Assembly (NCBI GenBank): GCA_009911035.1
Contig: QXWO01000029.1
Span: 1-64,000 of the forward strand
Origin: Lachnospiraceae bacterium
Lineage (GTDB): Bacteria; Bacillota; Clostridia; Lachnospirales; Lachnospiraceae
Direction of reading: 5' to 3'
DNA: 64,000 nucleotides
The position numbers were made by a program, and so were the translations under genes. Shown here piece after piece: positions 25,484-33,912 of the stretch. Every line of letters starts with the position of its first letter. The first letter of the stretch is position 1. The notes below the pieces were generated by a model that saw only the letters and a list, made by a program, of their open reading frames with translations, was not told the origin of the DNA and did no database searches.

Positions 25484-25773
25484 AATAAGGTCTCCTGTTT
25501 CAGTGCCGTTCCGGTTTTACGGGAATCTTTCATATATCAGCCGGGCAGCAGACGGCAGAGGTAATAGTTTAAGAAAATATAATTTTAGTATACAGAAAAG
25601 TGTGGGAAAAATGTTAAAAAAATCGCTTTTAGGTTAAAAATTTCATTAAGTATTTAGTTCCATGAAGTATAAAGGAAAGAATCCGTTTATTGTAATAAAA
25701 CCGGGGTGGAAAAAATGACAGGGAAGGTTCATAATTACAATAGGAAAAAATATAGGTATAGGAGGTATAGAAA
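25484..25773. promoter_or_regulatory. divergent promoter region between HPr-like and GH3 genes
   Basis: A 290-base gap with an AT-rich centre (25560-25690). It should hold promoters in both directions. GGAGGTATAGAAA gives the GH3 ribosome site. No clear hexamer pair stands out. Confidence 0.4.
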
Positions 25774-28395
25774 ATGGCAAAAATATTTGCTTCAACCAGT
25801 CAGGAGATCAGTGAAAGGGAAAAAAGGAATATGGAGCGGGCCAGAAACATTGCATCACAGGGGATGGTGCTACTGGAAAATAACGGCGTGCTTCCTTTTT
25901 CCACGGACATCAGGCAGATTGCCCTGTTTGGAAACGGAGCCAGGGATACCGTCAAGGGAGGCACCGGGTCCGGCGACGTGAACAGCCGCTTTCATGTAAA
26001 TGTGGAGCAGGGACTTAAAGATGCAGGATTCGAAGTGGTTACAGGCGGCTGGATGGACAGATACGAAGAAGCATTCCGGCAGGCAAGGGATGCGTATTTT
26101 ACAGAAAAGAGAAAGAAGCTGGCAAAAGAAGGGCCGGCAGTGTTTATGGAGGTAATGACAAATCCCTTCCATGGACCACAAACCCTTCCGGTTTCGGAGG
26201 AAGATATACAAAAGTCTGATGCACAGGCGGCAGTCTATGTGCTATCACGCAAGTCAGGGGAGGGCAGGGACCGACGTGACGATCCCGGAGATTATGAACT
26301 GACAGAGATGGAAAAGGAGGTGATCCGTAAACTGGCTGCAAGCTATTCCAAATTTGTTGTGGTACTGAATGTGGGAGGCGTAATAGATACGAAATTTCTC
26401 CGCACTACAGAAGGAATCGGGGCCATATTGCTAATGAGCCAGGCAGGAAATGTTGGCGGCCATGCACTGGCAGATGTGCTCACCGGAAAAACAACTCCTT
26501 CCGGCCGCCTGACAGCCACATGGGCGGAGAATTACATGGATTACCCTGGGGCCGAAAGCTTTAGCTTTAAAAACGGTAATCTGGACGATGAATACTACCG
26601 GGAAGGCATTTATGTGGGATACCGCTATTTTGACAGCTTTGGAATTTGCCCTGCGTACCCTTTCGGATATGGGAAATCTTATACGGACTTTTCGGTTGTG
26701 GTGGAAGATGTTAAAGCCAGTGCAGATCTGGTGGAAGTGACAGTAAGGGTCACAAATACGGGAATGGTTTATACGGGGAAAGAAGTGGTACAGGTCTACT
26801 ATTCCGCGCCGGCCGGAAGGTTAGAAAAGCCATATCAGGAGCTTGCTGCTTATGGGAAGACCAGAGAACTTGCACCGGGGCAGAGTGAGGTGCTGACAGT
26901 TTCTTATCCCACTGCTTTTATGGCTTCTTATGATACAAAAAAGGCTGCATTTGTCATGGAGGGAGGCACTTACTATATAAGGGTGGGAAATCATTCCAGA
27001 AATACGCATGTTGTTGCAGCCATCTGTCTTGACAAGGAAGCGGTAACAGAGATTTTGTCAAACCGTCTGACGCCTGACTGCGGGATAGAAGAGTTTTCAG
27101 CAGAAAATACATCGCCCTGCACTTATGAAGGAGAGGAACAGGAGAAGGAATCTGCACGGAAAATATTGATTTATGGGGCGGATTTTTCCACGAATAGAGT
27201 ACAGTACAGACAAGAAAATGCTGAAATATTTCCATCCGGCAAAGAAAAGGATCAGGCAGGCAGAAAAGGAAAGCTTACCGATGTCATAGCCGGAAAAATT
27301 ACACTGGAAGAACTGGTGGCACAGCTCACACTGGAAGAACTGGCTACATTATGTGTGGGCGCTTCCAGGGGAGGATTTGGAAATGAAACGGTAATTGGCA
27401 ATGCCTCTGTCAGTTGTCCGGGAGCTGCAGGCGATACTGCCACAGAACTTTTTGAAGAAAGAGATGTAACGAATATTGCACTGGCAGACGGTCCGGCAGG
27501 ACTCCGCCTTGTGAGATCCTTTATGACGGACCGTGAACAGAACCTGATTCCGGGTACGGCTCAGTTACCGATTCCCGAGATGGAAATGTTGATGGCAGGC
27601 GTGCCTAAGCCGCCTGTTCCAGAGGATGCCGTTGCCTATTATCAGTACTGTACTGCCATTCCCATCGCCACGCTACTGGCCCAGACATGGGATATGGGGC
27701 TGATTGAAGAAGCAGGGGACATTGTAGGGGAGGAGATGGAAGAGTTTGGTATTACATTGTGGCTGGCGCCGGGCATGAATATCCAGCGGAATCCTCTCTG
27801 TGGCAGGAATTTTGAGTACTATTCCGAAGACCCTCTTGTAACGGGAATGTGTGCGGCAGCCAGTACCAAAGGGGTGCAGAAGCATCAGGGAATGGGGACA
27901 ACCATCAAGCATTTTGCATGTAATAATCAGGAGGATAACCGGATGCATACCAATGCCCATGTAAGCGAGAGGGCATTAAGGGAAATTTACTTAAAGGGGT
28001 TTGAAATCGCAGTGAAGACTTCACAGCCTTTGTCTATTATGACTTCTTATAATCTGCTGAACGGAATCCATACGGCAAACAATTATGACCTGATTACAGC
28101 CATTGCAAGGGATGAATGGGGATTTGAAGGCGTGGTAATGACAGATTGGGGAACTACAGGCAGTATCGGTATGGAACCGGGGAGACAGTTTAAATATGGA
28201 CATGCTAATGCCGCTGGATGCGTATGGGCAGGAAATGACCTGAATATGCCCGGAAGTAAAGAAGACGTTGAGGAGATAATGGGCAGCGTGGGGGCAAAGG
28301 AAGGGGAGGCCGTATATCCGCTTACCAGGGCCGACCTGCAGGCATGTGCAAAGAGAGTTCTGTCTGTTGTTATGAAAAGTGTGGTTTACAGGTGA
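25774..28395 (+). CDS. GH3-family beta-glycosidase, circularly permuted domain order
   Basis: 873 residues. The usual order is reversed: the GH3 C-terminal sandwich comes first (ARNIASQGMVLLENNGVLPF, ALFGNGARDTVKGGTGSGDV, VVVLNVGGVID, TATWAENYMDYPG), then an Fn3-like module (about 310-410). The (beta/alpha)8 barrel comes last (NIALADGPAGLRLVRS, WLAPGMNIQRNPLCGRNFEYYSEDP, TTIKHFACNNQEDNRM), with nucleophile Asp791 in EGVVMTDWG. This permuted form is known in Firmicutes beta-glucosidases. No signal peptide is present, so it acts on imported glycosides. The 3' end overlaps the convergent TetR gene by 26 bases. Confidence 0.93.
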   Translation: MAKIFASTSQEISEREKRNMERARNIASQGMVLLENNGVLPFSTDIRQIALFGNGARDTVKGGTGSGDVNSRFHVNVEQGLKDAGFEVVTGGWMDRYEEAFRQARDAYFTEKRKKLAKEGPAVFMEVMTNPFHGPQTLPVSEEDIQKSDAQAAVYVLSRKSGEGRDRRDDPGDYELTEMEKEVIRKLAASYSKFVVVLNVGGVIDTKFLRTTEGIGAILLMSQAGNVGGHALADVLTGKTTPSGRLTATWAENYMDYPGAESFSFKNGNLDDEYYREGIYVGYRYFDSFGICPAYPFGYGKSYTDFSVVVEDVKASADLVEVTVRVTNTGMVYTGKEVVQVYYSAPAGRLEKPYQELAAYGKTRELAPGQSEVLTVSYPTAFMASYDTKKAAFVMEGGTYYIRVGNHSRNTHVVAAICLDKEAVTEILSNRLTPDCGIEEFSAENTSPCTYEGEEQEKESARKILIYGADFSTNRVQYRQENAEIFPSGKEKDQAGRKGKLTDVIAGKITLEELVAQLTLEELATLCVGASRGGFGNETVIGNASVSCPGAAGDTATELFEERDVTNIALADGPAGLRLVRSFMTDREQNLIPGTAQLPIPEMEMLMAGVPKPPVPEDAVAYYQYCTAIPIATLLAQTWDMGLIEEAGDIVGEEMEEFGITLWLAPGMNIQRNPLCGRNFEYYSEDPLVTGMCAAASTKGVQKHQGMGTTIKHFACNNQEDNRMHTNAHVSERALREIYLKGFEIAVKTSQPLSIMTSYNLLNGIHTANNYDLITAIARDEWGFEGVVMTDWGTTGSIGMEPGRQFKYGHANAAGCVWAGNDLNMPGSKEDVEEIMGSVGAKEGEAVYPLTRADLQACAKRVLSVVMKSVVYR

Positions 28396-29029
28396 TATCC
28401 TTTTGGGGATATTTTAACTGCATGAAATGTTCATATTCCTTTTGGACGAGCTGTTCATCGTGGATTCCGATTGCATACAAAAAGGCATAAATATAGGAAG
28501 AAGTTCTTGCCATATTATTGCCTGAAAAGTTTATGTTGTTAATGTAATATTCAGAAAGGGTCATTGCCATGTTGGCATACAGCATGGCTTCTAAGTCCAG
28601 ATTCTCATGCGCAGGGAATCTGGACTTATAATTTTCTGCTAAAAAAGATTTCAGGCGCCCGGTAAAATGAATAGTTTCGGTATGAATGTTGATAATAGCC
28701 TGGGTCTGGGCCGCATGCTTTCTGTAAAATTCAAGGATAGCGGCGTCAATCATATGCTGGTGTTCCGGGGCAGTGGCCTTTGTGGAATCGATGGCAGGAA
28801 TCTCTTTTTGTATAAAACGTGTGAAAGCCTCATATAAATCCTCCTGTATTCTTTCAGCTACTTCATATTTATCGTGGAAATGGGTATAAAATGTATACCT
28901 GCTAATCAAAGCAGCGTCAGCAATTTTCTGTACAGTAATTTGTTCAAACTGCATGTTTTGGGACAGCTCTGTAAATGCGTTTAAAATGACTTTATCCATT
29001 CTCCTGTATGAAGCTGTACTTTTATCCAT
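28370..29029 (-). CDS. TetR/AcrR-family transcriptional regulator
   Basis: 219 residues. The helix-turn-helix region is FTELSQNMQFEQITVQKIAD, ALISRYTFYTHFHDKYEVAE; the C-terminal domain resembles TetR_C_7/MftR-type (SFLAENYKSRF, YINNINFSGNNM). It is divergent from a MATE transporter gene with a tandem direct repeat between them, the classic repressor/efflux arrangement. Its 3' end overlaps the end of the GH3 gene on the other strand. Confidence 0.9.
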   Translation of the reverse strand: MDKSTASYRRMDKVILNAFTELSQNMQFEQITVQKIADAALISRYTFYTHFHDKYEVAERIQEDLYEAFTRFIQKEIPAIDSTKATAPEHQHMIDAAILEFYRKHAAQTQAIINIHTETIHFTGRLKSFLAENYKSRFPAHENLDLEAMLYANMAMTLSEYYINNINFSGNNMARTSSYIYAFLYAIGIHDEQLVQKEYEHFMQLKYPQKDITCKPHFS

Positions 29030-29152
29030 ATAGATCCTCCATTTTAACAGTCATGTTTTATCCTAGTATTTTCAGCTTTATCCCAATAGATGGATTCTGA
29101 TTTAAACCCAGGAACGGGGTGGCATTTGGTTCGTTCAATTTGTAATTAATTG

Positions 29153-29192
29153 TTAGCTTATCATACATAATGTTAGGTTGTCAAACATAATG
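29153..29192. promoter_or_regulatory. tandem 20-bp direct repeat, candidate operator for TetR/MATE
   Basis: Two abutting 20-base units, TTAGCTTATCATACATAATG (29153-29172) and TTAGGTTGTCAAACATAATG (29173-29192), agree at 17 of 20 positions. They lie in the divergent gap, 80 bases before the MATE gene. Confidence 0.6.
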
Positions 29193-29272
29193 AATGTAAA
29201 TGTATGGGACAGAAATATGCGGGTGATGTACAATAGATATAACAGACAGAGACTAAAAAGGAGAGTGGTAAA

Positions 29273-30634
29273 ATGCAGTATGAAAAATTATTCCGTACCC
29301 AGTCTGTATGGCAATCTATTTTTTCACTGGCAGTTCCTTCTGTGATTGTTATACTGGTAATGATTCTGTACAATATGACGGATATGTTTTTTGTCGGACA
29401 GCTTGGGGATTATAATCAGGTGGCGGCGGTTTCCGTGGTAAGCCCGCTTTTTTCCGTATCGGCGGCTGTGGCTACCATGTTAGGCAGTGGAGGGTGTGCG
29501 CTAATTGCAAGGGCCCTTGGATGTGGTGATGAAAAGCAGGCAAAGGTTTATGCCAGTCTATGCGGCTATGGAGCGGTGGGGTTCGGCCTTGTAATCACCA
29601 TAACATTACTTCTGGCAGGAAAAGCAATTCTGCCTGTACTTGGCGCTGGGGAGGACATCATATCCTATGCGGAATCTTATATGAATATCTGCGCCCTGGG
29701 AGTCCCCTTCATGCTGGCTTCCACGACGCTGGGAACCATCATCCGGGCGGAAGGAGCAGTCCGGGAAGGAATGATTGGGAGTATGGCGGCAACGCTGGTA
29801 AATATGCTTCTGGATCCCTTATTTATTCTGGTGATGGGAATGGGAGTGGCCGGAGCGGCGGCTGCAACGGTAATTGGAAATTTTGCAGGGACGCTGTATT
29901 ATGTCTATTTTATGGTAAAGAAAGCGGCTGTACTGAATATGGACATCCACCTTGCCGGGAGGAATTTTTCCAAGCTGCTCTCCATTCTGGCATTGGGAAT
30001 GCCTAACGCGCTGAGCAGTATCCTGTCGGGATTTGCCTCCACCTTTTCCAACCGTCTGCTGGGAAGTTACGGAACAGATGCCATAGCGGCCATGGCGGCG
30101 GCAGGCAAGACCACTATGCTGATTGGCATGATTCAGATGGGTATCTGTATGGGCGTCCAGCCTTTGCTGGCATATAACTATGGCGCCAAAGACATCCCCC
30201 GGCTGAAAGAGGTGATACAAAAGATTTCCATTCTGACGATTGGTGTCGGGGCACTGACGGGAGGCATCTGCTGCCTGTGCCGCCATCAGATCATCGGAAT
30301 GTTTTTAAAGGATGCTGCTGTTGCCCATACAGGAGAGAGTCTGGTGCTGTTTCTGGTAATTGCAGGCCCGGTTGTGGGGATTTATTATCTGAGTATGAAT
30401 TTTATTCAAGCTTCCGGAGATGCCGTTCTGGCAACGGTCATGTCGCTGTTAAGGCAGGGCGTGCTGCTGATACCTCTTTTATACCTGCTGCATGCTTTCA
30501 TGGGAATGACCGGTATTGCCGTCGCCCATGCAGCGGCAGATTTATTGTCCGTACTGACAGGGGGAGTGCTTTTATTCCATAAATATGGTTGTCTGGTAAG
30601 AAAGACACGGGAAGAAGGGGAAGGGACGGTCTGA
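29273..30634 (+). CDS. MATE family efflux transporter
   Basis: 453 residues with about 12 membrane helices in two matching halves (SIFSLAVPSVIVILVMILYNMTDMFFVGQLG at the start; LLSILALGMPNALSSILSGF opening the second half). Typical MATE features include GVQPLLAYNYGAKDIPRLKE. It exports cationic compounds by Na+ or H+ exchange. It is divergent from a TetR gene. Given the glycoside region it may remove toxic aglycones, but that is inference. A second MATE gene (46215) is not a close copy. Confidence 0.93.
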   Translation: MQYEKLFRTQSVWQSIFSLAVPSVIVILVMILYNMTDMFFVGQLGDYNQVAAVSVVSPLFSVSAAVATMLGSGGCALIARALGCGDEKQAKVYASLCGYGAVGFGLVITITLLLAGKAILPVLGAGEDIISYAESYMNICALGVPFMLASTTLGTIIRAEGAVREGMIGSMAATLVNMLLDPLFILVMGMGVAGAAAATVIGNFAGTLYYVYFMVKKAAVLNMDIHLAGRNFSKLLSILALGMPNALSSILSGFASTFSNRLLGSYGTDAIAAMAAAGKTTMLIGMIQMGICMGVQPLLAYNYGAKDIPRLKEVIQKISILTIGVGALTGGICCLCRHQIIGMFLKDAAVAHTGESLVLFLVIAGPVVGIYYLSMNFIQASGDAVLATVMSLLRQGVLLIPLLYLLHAFMGMTGIAVAHAAADLLSVLTGGVLLFHKYGCLVRKTREEGEGTV

Positions 30635-30760
30635 ATATTTTTAGGTTCATGAAATAGCAAATGAATTCATTGGATTTTTAACATTGGAAAATCTCGTTTT
30701 TTATATAATCATTGATAAGAAAAACGATACCTGTTACTAATTCAAAGGAGGATTTTTGTT

Positions 30761-32248
30761 ATGGGGCAAAATAAATTAATTCAAAGCGGATCTGATGGCG
30801 TGCAGTACCGCCGTGCCAGGTTGTGGCAGATTATTATGGTCGCGTCCAGCGGCTTTGTAGGTATGGGGTTTTACTGCCTGATTGGACTGGCAAGCTATAC
30901 TGCCAGTATTGGATTTGGAATTGCAACAGTGGCGGTAGGCGGGATTTTAACCTTCACCCGTATTTTTGATGCGGTTACAGATCCGATTCTGGCCTTTATT
31001 TATGATAAGGTGAATACCCCTTTTGGAAAGGTCCGCGTTCTGCTGGCCAGCGGCTGGCTGGTGATGGTTCTTGCAACACTGATGATGTTTAGCTGGGCAG
31101 CGGGTAAAGGACACGGCGTTATTGTCTTTATCCTGTTGTACATTTTGTATATTATTGGTTATACCCTTTACAATATGACAGGTCAGACCTTATTTGCCCT
31201 GATGACCAATGATCCGAAGCAGCGGCCAATGCTGGGGGTATGGAGCACCATTTTTAACTATGTGGTTCCCATTGCTTTAAACATGGTTTATTATGTGGTG
31301 CTTATGCCTAAATATGGCGGTTTTAATCTGGAGTTCCTGTCGTCTGTCTGCTGGGTAACGATTGCGGTATCGGCAATAGGACTTGTTTTTACCTGCATTG
31401 GTATTTCGGAGTTTGACAAGACGGAAAACTTTGCAGGCACTACAACGAAAAAGGAGAAGCTTAGACTAAAAGATATGATGGATGTATTAAGGAATAACCG
31501 CCCGCTGCAATGCTATATTGCCTCAGGGGCTTCCGATAAGATTGCCCAGCAGGTGGCAAGCCAGTCCATTATTTCTACTATGTTGGGCGGTATTATCATC
31601 GGCGACATGTCGATTTCTACTATGCTGACTACAGTAAGTATTATACCGTCCATTCTGTTTGCTTTTGTTGGTGCCAGATATGCAGGTAAACATGGCAATA
31701 AGAAGACGATTGTTACCTGGACTTATATGTGTATTTACGTGACCTGTGCAACAATTCTCTTTTTTGTGTTTTTACATATGGGTGGGAGGACCCGAAGCAT
31801 TTCAACGGCCATGCCGCTGATGATATTATATGTTATCCTGACACTGGCTCAAAACGGAACAAAGATGTGCGTTACTACCGGGAACAACGCCTTTATGGCA
31901 GATGTAATTGACTATGAACTGGATCGGGGCGGCAGATATGTTCCGGCAGTGATATCCGGCGTTTACAGTCTGATTGATAAGCTGGTATCCTCTGTCAGCG
32001 CGCTGATTGCAACTGGTGCAGTGGCGCTTATTGGTTACCGGGAAACCATGCCCCAGCCTACGGACGAGCTGACAGGCGGTATTTTTTGGATGACATTGGT
32101 GCTTATGTACGGATTTCCTTTGCTGGGATGGGTAGTCACACTGATTGCCATGCGTGCCTGTGCACTGGATAAAGAAGAGATGGTGGAAGTGCAAAGGCGC
32201 ATTGCGGATAAGAAGGCAGCAGTGCAAAGAGACATACAAACAAATTAG
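30761..32248 (+). CDS. GPH-family glycoside-pentoside-hexuronide:cation symporter
   Basis: 495 residues with about 12 helices (MFS_2). Signatures include GGILTFTRIFDAVTDPILAF, DKVNTPFGKVR (the conserved D-x-x-x-T-x-x-G-x-x-R loop), YILYIIGYTLYNMTGQTLFALMTNDPKQRPML and FMADVIDYELDRGGRYVPAVISGVYSLIDKL. The family includes UidB (glucuronide) and MelB. With UxaC/UxuB/UxuA and GH2 nearby, a glucuronide or related glycoside is the likely cargo. ATG 30761 follows CAAAGGAGG. The word TTCATGAAAT 106 bases upstream also precedes uxuA. Confidence 0.92.
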   Translation: MGQNKLIQSGSDGVQYRRARLWQIIMVASSGFVGMGFYCLIGLASYTASIGFGIATVAVGGILTFTRIFDAVTDPILAFIYDKVNTPFGKVRVLLASGWLVMVLATLMMFSWAAGKGHGVIVFILLYILYIIGYTLYNMTGQTLFALMTNDPKQRPMLGVWSTIFNYVVPIALNMVYYVVLMPKYGGFNLEFLSSVCWVTIAVSAIGLVFTCIGISEFDKTENFAGTTTKKEKLRLKDMMDVLRNNRPLQCYIASGASDKIAQQVASQSIISTMLGGIIIGDMSISTMLTTVSIIPSILFAFVGARYAGKHGNKKTIVTWTYMCIYVTCATILFFVFLHMGGRTRSISTAMPLMILYVILTLAQNGTKMCVTTGNNAFMADVIDYELDRGGRYVPAVISGVYSLIDKLVSSVSALIATGAVALIGYRETMPQPTDELTGGIFWMTLVLMYGFPLLGWVVTLIAMRACALDKEEMVEVQRRIADKKAAVQRDIQTN

Positions 32249-32283
32249 GAAAATGGATTTTCAGAAATAGACGGAAAAACAAA

Positions 32284-32380
32284 CGGACAGCTTATTACAA
32301 ACGGGCAGTTACCATAAAAAGTAACTGCCCAAAGTAATTATTTACATAAGGAGCCTGGCGAAGCCTGACGTCCGTTGTAT
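32284..32380. repeat. dispersed intergenic palindromic repeat, copy C, with internal hairpin
   Basis: CGGACAGCTTATTACAAACG (32284-32303) and TACATAAGGAGCCTGGCGAAG (split near 32343) are related to the copies at 45083 and 47844. Between them lies a perfect 10-bp hairpin GGGCAGTTAC / GTAACTGCCC (32303-32330), which may act as terminator between convergent genes, though the T run is weak. Confidence 0.55.
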
Positions 32381-32397
32381 AGTAAATTGCCTTCTGT

Positions 32398-33684
32398 TTA
32401 ATGGAAGGTTCCAAGGAAAGACAGGCTTTCTTTAGGATGGCGCGTCTGTGTTGCCCTGTCAACGGCAATCAGACCGAAAGTCATGGAATAACCTTTCTGC
32501 CATTCAAAGTTATCCATAAGGCTCCAGTAAAAGTAACCTTTTACCGGAATCGCGTCATGAATACAGTTCTGTACGCCTTCAAGAGCCTGTTCAATAAAAG
32601 CAGTGCGTCTTTTGTCATCGTCCGTGGCAACTCCATTTTCCGTGACGATTAGGTCTCCCTTAAAATCTTCAGCAGCTTTACGGATAACATGCTCCAGCGC
32701 TTGTGGGTAAAATTCATAATTCATCTGGGTAAGTTCTGCCCCATCAGGTGCAGGAAGGGAACCTTCCGGGCCTGTGAGGGAACGGGTATAGTTCTGTATC
32801 CCAAGAAAATCATCATTTTGTATATAAGGAAGGTAGTGGGTAAATTCGTCCGCCCACTCGTTTTGGGCTTTTTCTTCTCCGCCGGCAAGGGGCTGGATGT
32901 CGTGAAGGCTTAAAGTAAGTCCGGTTTTTATATGTGGGCAGAGTTCCTTTATGACAGCGCGGGCTGCTTCATGGGCGCGGCATACGATCCGGTCGCCCTT
33001 GGGCGTCCGCATGGAGGTGAAATTTTCAGCCTTTTCCACGCCGAAGACTTTGATATTTTCTTCGGCAGTGGCCTGTTGTCCTTCCATCATTTTTTCCAGA
33101 TTAAAACCTGCTTGGACTGTGCCGTCACAAGTCTGCATGCCGGCGGCCTGTGCCTGCATCTGCTGCATATACCGTCTGGCAATAGCAGCAACCTGGATGC
33201 CCATGTTAGCCTCATTTATGGTACATACGTAATGCAGACTGTTTCCCAGTTTCCCGATAATATAGCGTACATAGCGGGCGAAATCCTCTACCGTGGATTC
33301 TGCTTCCCATCCACCCTTTCCAATCAGCCATTTAGGGCTGGAAAAATGATGCAGGGTTACGACCGGTTCCAGTCCGTGGGCCTGACAGCAGCGGATGACA
33401 TCCAAGTAATGTTCCGCTTCCTTATCGTCGAAGTAGCCTTCCTGGGGCTCGATTCGTGCCCATTCCACGGAGAAACGGTAGGCATTAAGTCCGGCGTCAG
33501 CCATGAGCCTGATGTCTTCCGGATAACGGTGATAATGATCAACCGCATCCAGAGATGGCTCCGCATAACTGGTATGTTCCATCTGTTCCATTGCCCAGCA
33601 GTCGCTGTTTGTGTTGTTCCCTTCTACCTGATGTGCCGCAGTTGCAGCTCCCAAAAGAAAGTCCAATGAAAATTTATTTTTCAT
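32398..33684 (-). CDS. GH1-family beta-glycosidase
   Basis: 428 residues from ATG 33684 (CAGGAGGTACTGCC upstream); the longer frame to 33894 is non-coding. The N-terminus FSLDFLLGAATAAHQVEGNN is the GH1 signature. The acid/base is Glu158 (CTINEAN) and the nucleophile Glu349 (IVTENGVA). The end LMDNFEWQKGYSMTFGLIAVDR is also diagnostic. It is slightly short for GH1. Being cytoplasmic and unphosphorylated-substrate-like, it probably hydrolyses imported beta-glucosides or related sugars. It is divergent from the GH2 gene. Confidence 0.94.
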   Translation of the reverse strand: MKNKFSLDFLLGAATAAHQVEGNNTNSDCWAMEQMEHTSYAEPSLDAVDHYHRYPEDIRLMADAGLNAYRFSVEWARIEPQEGYFDDKEAEHYLDVIRCCQAHGLEPVVTLHHFSSPKWLIGKGGWEAESTVEDFARYVRYIIGKLGNSLHYVCTINEANMGIQVAAIARRYMQQMQAQAAGMQTCDGTVQAGFNLEKMMEGQQATAEENIKVFGVEKAENFTSMRTPKGDRIVCRAHEAARAVIKELCPHIKTGLTLSLHDIQPLAGGEEKAQNEWADEFTHYLPYIQNDDFLGIQNYTRSLTGPEGSLPAPDGAELTQMNYEFYPQALEHVIRKAAEDFKGDLIVTENGVATDDDKRRTAFIEQALEGVQNCIHDAIPVKGYFYWSLMDNFEWQKGYSMTFGLIAVDRATQTRHPKESLSFLGTFH

Positions 33685-33912
33685 GGCAGTACCTCCTGTT
33701 TTTTCTGCTATTATAATAGAAGAAAAAAAGGCAAGTGTAAAATAATTCGTGTTGATGTCACTAAAGTAATTATTTTTATATCTTTCCTTAATTTGAAAAC
33801 AGATTATGGAAATAGCAAACACGCAGATGGGGATTGAAAGGTAAAATTTAGGAAGATGTATAAGAAGGGACTGGGAGCAGGCGGTTCCCATCAATCAGGA
33901 AGGAGCCATACA
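33685..33912. promoter_or_regulatory. divergent promoter/operator region, GH1 and GH2 genes
   Basis: It holds a perfect 12-base palindrome CTATTATAATAG (about 33708-33719) close to the GH1 start and a spaced inverted pair AAATAATT ... AATTATTT (about 33741-33776). Both could be operators. AGGAG at 33901 fixes the GH2 start. Confidence 0.4.

Noticed and set aside
30690-30760. Promoter for the GPH symporter
   Set aside because: A TATAAT word exists, but candidate -35 boxes give spacers of 14 or 20 bases, so no precise promoter is called.
32932-33669. 245-residue plus-strand open frame
   Set aside because: It lies opposite the GH1 gene, which has all catalytic motifs; the open frame is a codon-bias shadow.
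33685-33894. N-terminal extension of the GH1 gene
   Set aside because: The extension is hydrophobic non-family sequence; ATG 33684 with AGGAGG is the clear start.
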